This document shows, piece after piece, positions 23,847 through 31,846 of a stretch of DNA of 64,000 nucleotides. The notes under the pieces were generated by a model. It was not told the origin of the DNA, did not search any database, and saw only the letters and a list, made by a program, of their open reading frames with translations. Position numbers and translations under genes: made by a program. How positions within the stretch are numbered: the stretch's first letter is position 1; every line of letters starts with the position of its first letter. The stretch is from Aureimonas glaciei (GTDB lineage Bacteria; Pseudomonadota; Alphaproteobacteria; Rhizobiales; Rhizobiaceae). The stretch lies in contig NZ_BMJJ01000005.1 of the NCBI RefSeq assembly GCF_014643375.1, positions 1 to 64,000 of the forward strand, given 5' to 3'.

Positions 23847-25372
23847 GCGTAGCGCCTTTGCGTGGTTTCGTTGCGAGCGTCCCAGACCTTCTGAGCCCAG
23901 GCAGCGGGGTTCTTCCGGCCGCGAAGCGTGCCGATGCGGATGAGGTCCTCGAGCGACTGCGCGGTCTCGTTTTCGCGCTTCTCTTCGCGACCCTTGAGGA
24001 CGTGCTCGGCCCATTTGGCGGGGTTGCGGATGCCGCGCGCCCTGCCCTGTGCAACGAGATCATCGAGCGTCTTGGCTCGGCCCTGGTCCTTGCGGACGGC
24101 TGTCCGAGCGGCGGCAATCTCGACCTCGGCAAGTTCGCCAGCGAGTTCCTTCACCGTGCGACCGAGGGCGGGGTAGCTGTGGCCGCAATTCGGGCAGACG
24201 GGCGCTGGCGGATGGACGCGGTAGCAGGTCGGGCACTGGCGGGCCGGCGACGATGGTTCGTCACCATTGCCGCCGCGGCTGCGCTTCACGCGCCCATTGA
24301 GGGTCCAGTCGCGCTCCTGGCACGGCAGGCCGTGGCCACGTCCGCCCTCCTCTTTCGCTCGGCTGTTGCCAGCATGGTCGAGGATGATCGCCTCGCTCTT
24401 GCCTGGCGCGATGCGCAGCGCGCGGCCGACCTGTTGGATGAAGAGCGCGAGGGAGTCGGTCGGCCGAAGGAGGATTGCCACCTCGATCGCCGGAAGGTCG
24501 AAGCCTTCGGAAACGAGGTCCACCGACGACAGCACCTCGATGCGGCCGGCGGTGAAGTCGGCGATGAGCTTGTCGCGGTCCTGGCTTTCGCCGTCGATAT
24601 GCGCCGCCCGATAGCCGGCCGCTTGAAACTGCTCAACGACCGCGAGGCTATGCTTGATGGAGACGCAGAACACCATCGCCCGCTTGCCGTGCGCCAGCTT
24701 GCGGTAGTGCTCCACGGCATTGCCAGTGACCGCCGTGGTGCCGACGCGCTCTTCCAGTTCCTTCTTGTTGAAGTCGCCGCCAATGCGCTTGATGCCGGAT
24801 AGGTCCGGCGAGGACGGCGCGAACAGCCGGTACGGCGACAGGAAGCCGTTTTCGATGAGCCAAGCGGTCGACGGCCCCTTCACCATTGCGTTGAACCACT
24901 TGCCGAGCCCGGTGCCGTCGAGGCGCTCCGGGGTTGCCGACAAGCCGACGACGAATGATCCTTGCGCCTTGTAGGCGTCGATGACGTCGGCCCAAGTCTT
25001 CGCGCCGGCATGGTGCGCCTCGTCGACCACGTAAAGGTCGGGCGCCTTGTACTGGTCGAACCGGCTGTTGAGCGTCGGGATGCTGGCGATCTGGACCGGC
25101 TGGCGGCGGTCGCCGGTGATGCCCGCGGCGATAATGCCGTACGGAATGCCGACCTTGTCGAAGGTCTTCGCTGTCTGCAGGATCAGCTCTTTGCGATGGC
25201 AGGCGAAAGTCACGGTCTTGCCCCGCTTGGCCGCACTACCCGCCATGAAGCTGGCGACGATGGTCTTGCCGCCGCCGGTTGGCAGCTGGACAAGCACGGA
25301 CCGGTGCTCGGCGAGCGCCTTACGAGCGTCGCCAATCAGCGCTTTCTGATGATCGTATAGCTGGACCGTCAT
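23843..25372 (-). CDS. SF2 DNA helicase (DEAD/DEAH type)
   Basis: A 509-residue helicase. Motif I PTGGGKT (about residues 31-37), motif II DEAH, motif III GLSATPERLDG and motif VI QQVGRALRIAPGK are all present. A zinc ribbon follows (CPTCYRVHPPAPVCPNCGHS), then a charged C-terminus containing two KNPAxWAxxV repeats (RNPAKWAEHVLKGREEK and KNPAAWAQKVWDAR). It probably assists unwinding at the origin or replication restart. It is coupled by ATGA overlaps on both sides. Confidence 0.9.
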   Translation of the reverse strand: MTVQLYDHQKALIGDARKALAEHRSVLVQLPTGGGKTIVASFMAGSAAKRGKTVTFACHRKELILQTAKTFDKVGIPYGIIAAGITGDRRQPVQIASIPTLNSRFDQYKAPDLYVVDEAHHAGAKTWADVIDAYKAQGSFVVGLSATPERLDGTGLGKWFNAMVKGPSTAWLIENGFLSPYRLFAPSSPDLSGIKRIGGDFNKKELEERVGTTAVTGNAVEHYRKLAHGKRAMVFCVSIKHSLAVVEQFQAAGYRAAHIDGESQDRDKLIADFTAGRIEVLSSVDLVSEGFDLPAIEVAILLRPTDSLALFIQQVGRALRIAPGKSEAIILDHAGNSRAKEEGGRGHGLPCQERDWTLNGRVKRSRGGNGDEPSSPARQCPTCYRVHPPAPVCPNCGHSYPALGRTVKELAGELAEVEIAAARTAVRKDQGRAKTLDDLVAQGRARGIRNPAKWAEHVLKGREEKRENETAQSLEDLIRIGTLRGRKNPAAWAQKVWDARNETTQRRYA

Positions 25373-27021
25373 GGCTGCGCCGCGCCCGATTGCGATTTGT
25401 CATTGGCGCGTGCACGCGCTTTCCGAGCCGTCGCAGCCTTGCCGCGCTCCTGCGCTGTCAGCGCGTCATCAGCGAAGCCGCCGAGAACGCCGCGAGCAAA
25501 TGGTGCCGGCTCGGCCTCGACGCCGCCAAACAGCGGCAGGCCCTCGGCAGCGGCAAGCTTAGTCCGCGCCCGCTTCTTCTCATCCGGTCCGGCCAAGACG
25601 AGGCCCATGCGGATGGCGATGGCCGCCTGATACTCTTCCTCGCGCTCGACAAGGACGGCGTTGCAGCCCTCCCAATATGCGGCCTCGGCGGTCGTGCCAG
25701 TGCCGGCGAAGGGGTCGAGGATGGTGCCGCCCTTCCGGCATGTCAGGCGGGCGAGCCAGCGCATGAGGTCGACGGGCTTGATGGTCGGATGGTTGAGGCC
25801 GTGGCGATCGTCGCCGTCAGCCTTTGCCGAGTAGAAAAACCGGGAAGCGGAAACCTCGTCGACCATAGGGAAGCACGACGCGACCTCAGCAGATCCGTCG
25901 TGCACGATATTCGCGGGGTAGCGGCCGACCCGTGGGTCGCTGATCGTAGCCTCCAGGCCGCGTCGCGCGGCGCTTGTGGCCGGGTCACCAAAGGCACCCC
26001 CGTGGACGGCGGCCATGGACTGCAGACGTGTCGTGACAGAGTCCTGACCTACGCGGCAACCGCCAACGTTGAGGGCGCCCGTCCCCCACTTGAGGCAGTT
26101 CTCGGCGACCGTGCCCTCGACCGGCTTGCGCGCGAGGCAAATGGGCTCCCAGGCAGGCTTGAGCGCTGTCTGCCAACCCACCCATTCGGCGGCCTCATCT
26201 GTCGCCTCTCGGATCGTCCGGTCCCGGCTGCTGAAGCGGTGCTCGCCAAATCCTCCCGGCACTCCGTCATGCTCGGCGAGCACTTCCGCCGTCGTCCACG
26301 CGTCACCTGCGAGGCCCTTTCGATCGTTGAGCCGCCTGACCTCAGCATCAAGACTGCGATCAAGCGCCAGCAGTGCAGTCAGGGTTTCCCATTGCTGCCA
26401 GGTCGGCAAGGCGGGCTGGCTATCGGTGTCACGAGCGGCCCAATGATCGATGAGCCGCGGGTGGCAGCCACCGAAGTGTAAGACTAGATCCTTCGACTTG
26501 AGGTCGCGAGCGTCCATAGCGTCGCGCACCGCGCGGCATATAACACGAACGGCCGAAACGTCCTCGACCCGGCGGCGCTGTAGCGCCTTGCTGACGTTGT
26601 GCGACTTCGGAAACCCTGTTCCGTAGGCCCACGCCAGCTGGTCGCGGATGTCGAAGCCTGCATCCTCGATCGCCACCGCCATCCGGTGATAGGTCCGCGT
26701 ACCGGAGAAGGCGACGAGATGCCCGCCAGGCTTGAGGACGCGAAGGCACTCCCGCCAGAACTCGACGGAGAAAGCTCGCTCGCCGGTATCCCACTTCTTG
26801 CCCATGAAGCCGCGCGACGCACGCGCGAAGGCCCCATCCGTTCCGAACTGCGCCGGTGCGGCCCCCTCCCCGCCAAACCGCTCGGTGATAGACGTCAGCG
26901 CATACGGCGGGTCGGTGTTGATGGCGTCGATGCTGTTGTCGGGCAGCCCGCGCAACACGTCGAGGCAGTCGCCAGCATGCAGGGCAACTCGGCCGCCAAG
27001 GAATAGGCGTGGCTCGTCCAT
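25369..27021 (-). CDS. Phage DNA adenine methyltransferase (beta class)
   Basis: A 550-residue protein. DPPYAL (motif IV) comes first and the SAM-binding DPFAGTGTTAE (motif I) lies near the C-terminus after HPTIKPVDLMRW, the beta-class order; DPPY fits N6-adenine methylation. A long middle region of about 250 residues would hold target recognition. ATG 27021 is preferred over ATG 27036 because a GGAG lies nine bases before it. An operator-like motif sits immediately upstream. No cognate endonuclease is present, so self-protection or regulation of phage DNA is the likely role. Confidence 0.85.
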   Translation of the reverse strand: MDEPRLFLGGRVALHAGDCLDVLRGLPDNSIDAINTDPPYALTSITERFGGEGAAPAQFGTDGAFARASRGFMGKKWDTGERAFSVEFWRECLRVLKPGGHLVAFSGTRTYHRMAVAIEDAGFDIRDQLAWAYGTGFPKSHNVSKALQRRRVEDVSAVRVICRAVRDAMDARDLKSKDLVLHFGGCHPRLIDHWAARDTDSQPALPTWQQWETLTALLALDRSLDAEVRRLNDRKGLAGDAWTTAEVLAEHDGVPGGFGEHRFSSRDRTIREATDEAAEWVGWQTALKPAWEPICLARKPVEGTVAENCLKWGTGALNVGGCRVGQDSVTTRLQSMAAVHGGAFGDPATSAARRGLEATISDPRVGRYPANIVHDGSAEVASCFPMVDEVSASRFFYSAKADGDDRHGLNHPTIKPVDLMRWLARLTCRKGGTILDPFAGTGTTAEAAYWEGCNAVLVEREEEYQAAIAIRMGLVLAGPDEKKRARTKLAAAEGLPLFGGVEAEPAPFARGVLGGFADDALTAQERGKAATARKARARANDKSQSGAAQP

Positions 27022-27035
27022 TTTCAGGTGCTCCA

Positions 27036-27049
27036 TTTGCAGAACGTCA
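27036..27049. promoter_or_regulatory. Dispersed operator-like motif, copy 7
   Basis: TTTGCAGAACGTCA lies in the gap between the Cro-like gene and the methyltransferase gene, just ahead of the methyltransferase ribosome site on the opposite strand. Confidence 0.55.
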
Positions 27050-27283
27050 ACGTGCAGGGTGAAGAGAAGCCGGGTCTATCTCGACGCCCATGCCTTCGGC
27101 GAGGTTCAGCACCGCCGGGATGTACCGCGGCGGGATCGTACCGCAGAGCCCGTCAGGCCGGCGCTCGGCATTGTCCCAACCGGTGACCGTCGAGCGGTTG
27201 ACGCCGAGCAATCGGGCAAGCCTTGCGCGGCAGCCGTTTGCCAACAGACGTACGGTCATATCGAGGGGCGTTTCGGTATTCAT
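27047..27283 (-). CDS. Cro-like HTH regulator (carph-isopro type)
   Basis: A 78-residue protein with an HTH (RARLARLLGVNRSTVTGWDN) followed by IPPRYIPAVLNLAEGMG, the pattern of small phage regulators of the carph-isopro group. AGGA lies seven bases before ATG 27283. It heads the leftward replication operon and is transcribed away from the repressor gene at 27373, in the classic Cro position. Confidence 0.75.
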   Translation of the reverse strand: MNTETPLDMTVRLLANGCRARLARLLGVNRSTVTGWDNAERRPDGLCGTIPPRYIPAVLNLAEGMGVEIDPASLHPAR

Positions 27284-27311
27284 GATAATTCCTGATAACG
27301 GATGCGCTCTA

Positions 27312-27340
27312 GTGACAATTCATAAACACTCGGATATTAC
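27312..27340 (+). promoter_or_regulatory. Promoter of the rightward repressor operon
   Basis: GTGACA (27312-27317), a 17-base spacer and TATTAC (27335-27340). The expected transcription start falls near 27347, inside motif copy 8, so the site is well placed to repress this promoter. Confidence 0.6.
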
Positions 27341-27342
27341 GA

Positions 27343-27356
27343 TCGCGACTTGCAAA
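27343..27356 (-). promoter_or_regulatory. Dispersed operator-like motif, copy 8
   Basis: On the minus strand TTTGCAAGTCGCGA (CGTTTGCAAG in context). It overlaps the predicted start of transcription of the repressor gene and ends 16 bases before its ATG. Confidence 0.55.
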
Positions 27357-27372
27357 CGAGGGGGCTTTGAGC

Positions 27373-27993
27373 ATGAGCGACACGAATCAGCCGGATCGGC
27401 AAATCGACAGCCAGTGGTTTCGCGACCAGCTGGCCGACCGGAAGCTGACGCAGCGCGCGGCAGCCAAGCTGCTGAACCTCGACCCGTCGAGCCTGTCGCT
27501 TCTGCTTGATGGCCACCGGCGCATGCGGATCGATCAAGCCGGCGAGTTTGCGCGCATCCTCAAGCTGCCTATAAGCGAGATTGTGAGACGGGCCGGTGTT
27601 GAGACGACCGGCGGCATGCATGGCCGCCTCAAGGTCGTCGGCTACATCGAGGGCACCGGCCGCGCGGTAATTCGTGACGACGCCCCAGGCGCCGTCGTCC
27701 AATTCCAATGGGACCTGCCTGAGAAGGCGACGGGCTTGCAGTTTCGCACTGCGCAGTCGGCGGCTGACGTGTGGGACGGATTCATCGCTGCGTTCGGCGA
27801 CAGCGAACCCGGCGGCGCTGGCGCCCTCGACCGAACTGGCCTCATCCGCATGCGGTCCGGCGAGGAGCTTTACGGAAAGGCCCGCCGCGGCTACGCGCCG
27901 AACCTCTACACCATCATTCCGCTGACGGGCGAGTTGATCCACGACGCGGACATCGAGTCCTTCAAGCCTCTGATTGGCCTTCGCCCTATCTGA
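27373..27993 (+). CDS. Phage repressor (HTH plus C-terminal domain)
   Basis: A 206-residue protein. An XRE-type HTH (LTQRAAAKLLNLDPSSLSLL, residues about 25-45) is followed by a beta-rich C-terminal domain of the size of LexA/CI peptidase domains, but no clear Ser-Lys pair is seen, so self-cleavage is not claimed. ATG 27373 is preferred to an in-frame TTG six bases upstream because the GAGGGGG ribosome site is then better spaced. It diverges from the Cro-like gene and is the best candidate for the protein that binds the TTTGCAA-type operators. Confidence 0.75.
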   Translation: MSDTNQPDRQIDSQWFRDQLADRKLTQRAAAKLLNLDPSSLSLLLDGHRRMRIDQAGEFARILKLPISEIVRRAGVETTGGMHGRLKVVGYIEGTGRAVIRDDAPGAVVQFQWDLPEKATGLQFRTAQSAADVWDGFIAAFGDSEPGGAGALDRTGLIRMRSGEELYGKARRGYAPNLYTIIPLTGELIHDADIESFKPLIGLRPI

Positions 27994-28025
27994 ACCCATA
28001 AAAACGTATCCTTAACCAAACCTGA

Positions 28026-28054
28026 TTGACACATGCCATCTTCGTTGACATATT
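28026..28054 (+). promoter_or_regulatory. Promoter of the rightward early operon
   Basis: TTGACA at 28026-28031, a 17-base spacer and CATATT at 28049-28054. Motif copy 9 overlaps the -10 element. A second TTGACA at 28045 belongs to the motif itself. Confidence 0.55.
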
Positions 28055-28059
28055 GCAAA
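28046..28059 (-). promoter_or_regulatory. Dispersed operator-like motif, copy 9
   Basis: On the minus strand TTTGCAATATGTCA, preceded by another ATTTGCG half. It covers the -10 region of the promoter of the early operon. Confidence 0.65.
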
Positions 28060-28092
28060 CGCAAATGACGAAAAGCAATGGAGGTTGCGAAG

Positions 28093-28374
28093 ATGGGCCG
28101 CAGAGAATTCGATTTGACGGTCACGGTGCCGCCCCCGTTCGGCGAGGTGACCGCAGCGATGGACGGGCGTCTGCCGCCTGCGGGGCATGACCACCCGAAC
28201 GATCCCGACAATGATGGCGAGGTGCACGTTCGCAGCGCGTCGCTGACGCTCGACGGCATTTCGCACGACATCGACGTTGACGAAATATCAACGCTGGCCG
28301 TGCGGTGCGGCGGCGGCTGGGTTGCCCTCGACGACGTGCTGCGGTCGCGGGCTGTTGAAGAGGCCCGGGCATGA
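28093..28374 (+). CDS. Hypothetical early phage protein
   Basis: A 93-residue acidic protein (MGRREFDLTVTVPPPFGEVT at the start; GISHDIDVDEISTLAVRCGG later). ATG 28093 has GGAGG eight bases upstream; the ATG at 28078 overlaps that ribosome site. First structural gene behind the early promoter, coupled to the next by ATGA. No family is recognised. Confidence 0.5.
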   Translation: MGRREFDLTVTVPPPFGEVTAAMDGRLPPAGHDHPNDPDNDGEVHVRSASLTLDGISHDIDVDEISTLAVRCGGGWVALDDVLRSRAVEEARA

Positions 28375-28580
28375 GGGTGGAGGCTGGGCGGAGTTACGTG
28401 GACACCATCGGCGCGAAGGTCGGGCCGATGATGTCGCCTGATCCCAACGTGTTCATCGAAGTCGACGCTGATGGCCGAAGCTGGGATGAAGAAGGGCGAG
28501 GCTACGGGAGGGCCTCTGGCTTTGACCTCGTTGCCGAATGGACCCTGCCAGTCGCGAGCAAGTCGGAGGCATCGGAATGA
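28371..28580 (+). CDS. Hypothetical early phage protein
   Basis: A 69-residue acidic protein with ATGA overlaps on both sides. Several Asp/Glu/Gly-rich turns (VFIEVDADGRSWDEEGRGYG) and one Trp near the end. No family is recognised; the position just before the exonuclease suggests an early role. Confidence 0.5.
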   Translation: MRVEAGRSYVDTIGAKVGPMMSPDPNVFIEVDADGRSWDEEGRGYGRASGFDLVAEWTLPVASKSEASE

Positions 28581-29545
28581 GCCGCCGCATCATCTACTCT
28601 CGCTCGGCGTGGTTCTGGCCGCGCCTTGAGAAGTCCTGGCACTTCCTCCGCGCGCCTGACGTCACCGCCACAGCGGCGGCGGCCCTCTACGGCGTGTCGC
28701 CTTACATGACGCCCTTCGATCTCTACCACCGACTCGCCGGCAACGTGGAAGTCGTCTTCACCGAGAATGAGCGAATGCTTTGGGGTAAGCGTTTGCAAAA
28801 TGCAATTGCTCAAGGGATTTGCGAGGACAACGGGTGGCGTATCGTCGATGCTCATCCGTTCCTCTACGCACGCTCGGCGAAGTTCCCGCACATGGGCGCC
28901 TCCCCTGACTACGTGATTGAGGACACGGTGGCGCCGGACCTCGGCTACGGGCTGCTTGAGATCAAGAACGTCGACAAGTTCATCGCGATGGACGGGTGGT
29001 CCGACGAAGAGGCTCCGACTCACATCGAGTTTCAGCTTCAACACCAGCTCGAAGCGTGTGACCTGAACTGGGGTGCCATCGGCGGCCTTATCGGCGGCAA
29101 CGACATCCGCGTCTTCCGCCGTGACCGGGACGTCGCAGTTGGCGCAGATATCGGCGCTCGCATCGGTGAGATGTTCGACCGCATCGAGCGGAGCGACCCG
29201 CCGCCGGCGGACTATCTCGCCGACTACGAGACCATCCGCACGCTCTACCGCAACGCCAGTGTCGGCAAGCAGCTCGACCTCGACACGGCCGAGCCCGGCG
29301 TCGCCGCCCCCCTGCTGGCGCTCATCCAAGCCGACCACGCCGCCGGCCTCCGCTTCAAGGAGGCCGAGGAAGACAAGAAGCGCGCGCGCGCCGAACTCAT
29401 CGAGAGCATCGGCGACCACGAACGCGTCATCGCGACCGGCTGGAAGGTCTCGGCCGGCACCACCCACCGCGCCGAGACCACCATCGTCCAACGGGCGTCG
29501 TCCTACCGGAACGTCCGCATCACCAAAGCAAAGGCTTCCAAATGA
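28577..29545 (+). CDS. YqaJ-type recombination exonuclease
   Basis: A 322-residue nuclease of the lambda Exo/YqaJ superfamily. The motifs are present in order: MGASPDYVI with the metal-binding Asp, LLEIKNV (E-x-K), and EFQLQHQLEA (Q-x-x-x-Q). A coiled-coil-like region (RFKEAEEDKKRARAELIESI) lies near the C-terminus. It would resect double-stranded ends and hand 3' strands to the RecT-like protein encoded next, with which it overlaps by ATGA. Confidence 0.88.
   Translation: MSRRIIYSRSAWFWPRLEKSWHFLRAPDVTATAAAALYGVSPYMTPFDLYHRLAGNVEVVFTENERMLWGKRLQNAIAQGICEDNGWRIVDAHPFLYARSAKFPHMGASPDYVIEDTVAPDLGYGLLEIKNVDKFIAMDGWSDEEAPTHIEFQLQHQLEACDLNWGAIGGLIGGNDIRVFRRDRDVAVGADIGARIGEMFDRIERSDPPPADYLADYETIRTLYRNASVGKQLDLDTAEPGVAAPLLALIQADHAAGLRFKEAEEDKKRARAELIESIGDHERVIATGWKVSAGTTHRAETTIVQRASSYRNVRITKAKASK
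28792..28805 (+). promoter_or_regulatory. Motif-like sequence inside the exonuclease gene
   Basis: TTTGCAAAATGCAA (CGTTTGCAAAATG in context) matches copy 1 over eleven bases but lies within coding sequence for KRLQNAIAQG. It uses the uncommon Leu codon TTG. It may be an internal roadblock site or coincidence. Confidence 0.3.
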
Positions 29546-30510
29546 GCGACACGCCTACACGCGCCCTCGCGGTGCAGTCTCAGCAGCCGGACCGTGCCCT
29601 CTCGGTCTTCTCTTCCACCTCGTCGTTCGAGCAAGCCCAGCGCATCGCCAAGGCGCTGGTCTCGTCGGACCTTGTCCCTGCGAACTACCGCGGCAGCGAC
29701 AACCTCGGCAACGCGCTCATCGCCATGGACACGGCCGGCCGCATGGGGCTGTCGCCGCTCGTCGTTATGCAGAACCTTCACATCATCGAAGGACGGCCAT
29801 CGTGGGCATCGTCGTTCATCATCGGCGCCCTGAACAGCTGCGGCCTGTTCGTTCCTATCCGGTTTCGCATCGAGAAGCTCGGCAAGCGGACCGTGTCGTT
29901 CGACAGGTGGGAAGGCCCGAAAGGGAACCGCAGCAAGGTGACCGCCAAGATGGACGTCGAGGACATGACGTGCGTCGCCTGGACGGCCGAAAAGGGAACC
30001 GGCGAGATCCTTGAAGGCCCACCGGTCACGATCGCCATGGCGGTTGCCGAAGGCTGGTACACGAAGCCCGGTTCGAAGTGGGTCACCATGCCCGATCTGA
30101 TGATCCGGTATCGCGCCGCGGCGTTCTTCGGCCGGCTGTATGCGCCGCACATCCTCAACGGCATGCCGACAGAAGATGAGGTCATCGACATCGAGGACTT
30201 CCGCGATGTGACACCCCGTCCGGCGGCCCCGGTTGCTGAGGAGGTTCCCGTTGAGGCGAAGCCGGAAGGGCGTCCGACCGGCGTGCACGCTGCCATGGCG
30301 CGCGGAAAGGCCGAAGAGGCGACCAAGGCTGAGAAGCCGCCGCGCAAGAAGACCGAGGCCGCGCCCGCCATCGAGCCCGAGCCGGAGAACGAGGAGCCGA
30401 CAGGCGATGCCGGCGAGGTCGAGGACGCCGACTTCACGGACGAGACCGACGCCAACGACGATCATGTTCCCTTCGGCGATGCCGAAGACGACGACTATAG
30501 CCCGGCCTGA
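29542..30510 (+). CDS. RecT-like single-strand annealing protein
   Basis: A 322-residue protein. The conserved core (LGNALIAMDTAGRMGLSPLV, then VMQNLHIIEGRPSWASSFII, then PDLMIRYRAAAFFGRLYAPH) matches RecT-family annealing proteins. The last 90 residues are an acidic, Ala/Pro-rich tail, possibly for binding host SSB or the exonuclease. With the YqaJ nuclease it forms a Red-like recombination pair. Confidence 0.85.
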   Translation: MSDTPTRALAVQSQQPDRALSVFSSTSSFEQAQRIAKALVSSDLVPANYRGSDNLGNALIAMDTAGRMGLSPLVVMQNLHIIEGRPSWASSFIIGALNSCGLFVPIRFRIEKLGKRTVSFDRWEGPKGNRSKVTAKMDVEDMTCVAWTAEKGTGEILEGPPVTIAMAVAEGWYTKPGSKWVTMPDLMIRYRAAAFFGRLYAPHILNGMPTEDEVIDIEDFRDVTPRPAAPVAEEVPVEAKPEGRPTGVHAAMARGKAEEATKAEKPPRKKTEAAPAIEPEPENEEPTGDAGEVEDADFTDETDANDDHVPFGDAEDDDYSPA

Positions 30511-30512
30511 AC

Positions 30513-30719
30513 ATGGGCGAGCGCTACCTCACCACGGAAGAGGCCGCCGAGCATTTGCGCTCGTCGGTCTCGACCCTCGCCCGCTGGCGGACGCTCGGGA
30601 CTGGACCCGAGTACGTCAAGCGCCAGGGGCGGGTCCTCTACTCCAACGACACCCTCGAGGCATTCCTTAAGGGGCAGACGCGGACGAGGACCCGCGACGA
30701 GGTCGGCCATGCCGGATAG
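30513..30719 (+). CDS. Excisionase-like MerR/HTH_17 protein
   Basis: A 68-residue protein beginning MGERYLTTEEAAEHLRSSVS and containing the usual LARWRTLGTGPEYVKRQGR and VLYSNDTLEAFL segments of helix-turn-helix family 17, typical of Xis and AlpA proteins. It starts three bases after the RecT-like gene. It may direct integrase toward excision or act as a small transcription factor. The distance from the integrase gene (6 kb) is not against an Xis role. Confidence 0.75.
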   Translation: MGERYLTTEEAAEHLRSSVSTLARWRTLGTGPEYVKRQGRVLYSNDTLEAFLKGQTRTRTRDEVGHAG

Positions 30720-30894
30720 CGTCGAAATCTACATCCGGCTTCTGGACGTCGGCGAACGCGCGGCCCGCGTGCAGAGCGTCGATACCGGCAAGACTGCGAC
30801 CGTGTCTCTTGTCCATGCGGAGGTGACGGCAACCGGGGGCTACCATCGCCTCACGCTGCCCCGCCGCATGGCCGTCGAGGCGGGCCTCGTCTGA
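30709..30894 (+). CDS. Hypothetical small phage protein
   Basis: A 61-residue protein overlapping the Xis-like gene by 11 bases and the HNH gene by one. Predicted beta strands (SVEIYIRLLDVGERAARVQS, then TATVSLVHAEVTATGG) and a short final helix. No family is recognised; overlaps support its being translated. Confidence 0.45.
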   Translation: MPDSVEIYIRLLDVGERAARVQSVDTGKTATVSLVHAEVTATGGYHRLTLPRRMAVEAGLV

Positions 30895-31391
30895 TGGTGC
30901 GGGATCTGGAAGCCTTCAAGGTGTGGCTCGGCCGGCGCGGCGCCGAAGTCCTCGCCACGACGAATGCGTATGAGGTGCTCCGGGTCCGCACGTCGTCCGG
31001 CGTCCACGTCGTGCACAAGAACCGCAGGGGACGACAGACTTGGCCGTCGCTGCTGTCGGAAATCGTCGACCTCTATCTCGACGGCGGATCGCCAAGGCTG
31101 TCACCGACCGCCAGGACGCGCCGATCCTCGCGGCTGCGGCAGCGCTATTCCGTCCTCATCACTCGCGACGGCGAAGGGTGCTTCTTCTGCGGCCAGCCGG
31201 TGCCGAAGCCTGATGAGGAATGCCATCGGGACATGGCGCCGAGCGTCGAGCATCTGGTCGCAATCACGCACGGCGGCCCAAACCACCTGTCGAACGCCTA
31301 CCTCGCGCACAGCCGGTGCAACAACATCGCTGGCGACATTTCCGCCGTCGAGAAGATCCGGCTGCGAGAGAAAATGCGGGGGTGGCAGTGA
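30894..31391 (+). CDS. HNH endonuclease
   Basis: A 165-residue protein. The C-terminal half has the treble-clef HNH motif: CFFCGQPVP, then SVEHLVAITHGGPNHLSNAY, then HSRCNN with the zinc Cys pairs and the catalytic His in VEHL. The N-terminal 90 residues (VWLGRRGAEVLATTNAYEVL) may bind DNA. The start overlaps the upstream stop as TGATG. In the early operon it may nick DNA for replication or recombination, or be a homing-type enzyme. Confidence 0.82.
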   Translation: MVRDLEAFKVWLGRRGAEVLATTNAYEVLRVRTSSGVHVVHKNRRGRQTWPSLLSEIVDLYLDGGSPRLSPTARTRRSSRLRQRYSVLITRDGEGCFFCGQPVPKPDEECHRDMAPSVEHLVAITHGGPNHLSNAYLAHSRCNNIAGDISAVEKIRLREKMRGWQ

Positions 31392-31846
31392 GCGCGGCCA
31401 CGCCTCTGATGGAGGTCAATCTCCGGCGCCAGGCCGAGGCTATGGCGGCGATCGACGCCGAACGTAAGGCGCGCGGCATGTCCATGTCGCAGATGGCGCG
31501 AGAGGCCCGGCTGTCGTCGAACTCGTACAGCGAATGGCTCGCCCGCAAGCGTGATCCATCCCTGTCGAAGCTGGTTCAGCTTGCGCGCGTGTTCGGGTTC
31601 GACGTCGTCATGCGCCGCGCCGATTTCGAGACCGACATGCAAGACGTGCCGGCGGCGATCAACGTCATCGCCGCCGCAAGGAAGTCTCGGCAGTGGTCGC
31701 TTTCCGACATGGAAGAACGGTCGGGCATATCACTGAACAGCTTCTACGGGTGGCGCAAATGTCAGCGCGACCCGGCGCTGTCGAACTTCGTCGCCCTCGC
31801 CGAGACCTTTGGGTTTGAGGTCGTCATGCGCGGCAGACCGCCGTGA
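31388..31846 (+). CDS. Tandem double-HTH regulator (covalent dimer type)
   Basis: A 152-residue protein starting in a GTGA overlap. It holds two copies of the same XRE-like domain: residues 21-76 (GMSMSQMAREARLSSNSYSE, WLARKRDPSLSKLVQLARVF, GFDVVMR) and 94-148 (QWSLSDMEERSGISLNSFYG, WRKCQRDPALSNFVALAETF, GFEVVMR). Spacing and motif ends are kept, so this is an internal duplication and one chain could read both halves of an operator. It is coupled to the HNH gene before and the Tad2-like gene after. Confidence 0.75.
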   Translation: MSAATPLMEVNLRRQAEAMAAIDAERKARGMSMSQMAREARLSSNSYSEWLARKRDPSLSKLVQLARVFGFDVVMRRADFETDMQDVPAAINVIAAARKSRQWSLSDMEERSGISLNSFYGWRKCQRDPALSNFVALAETFGFEVVMRGRPP

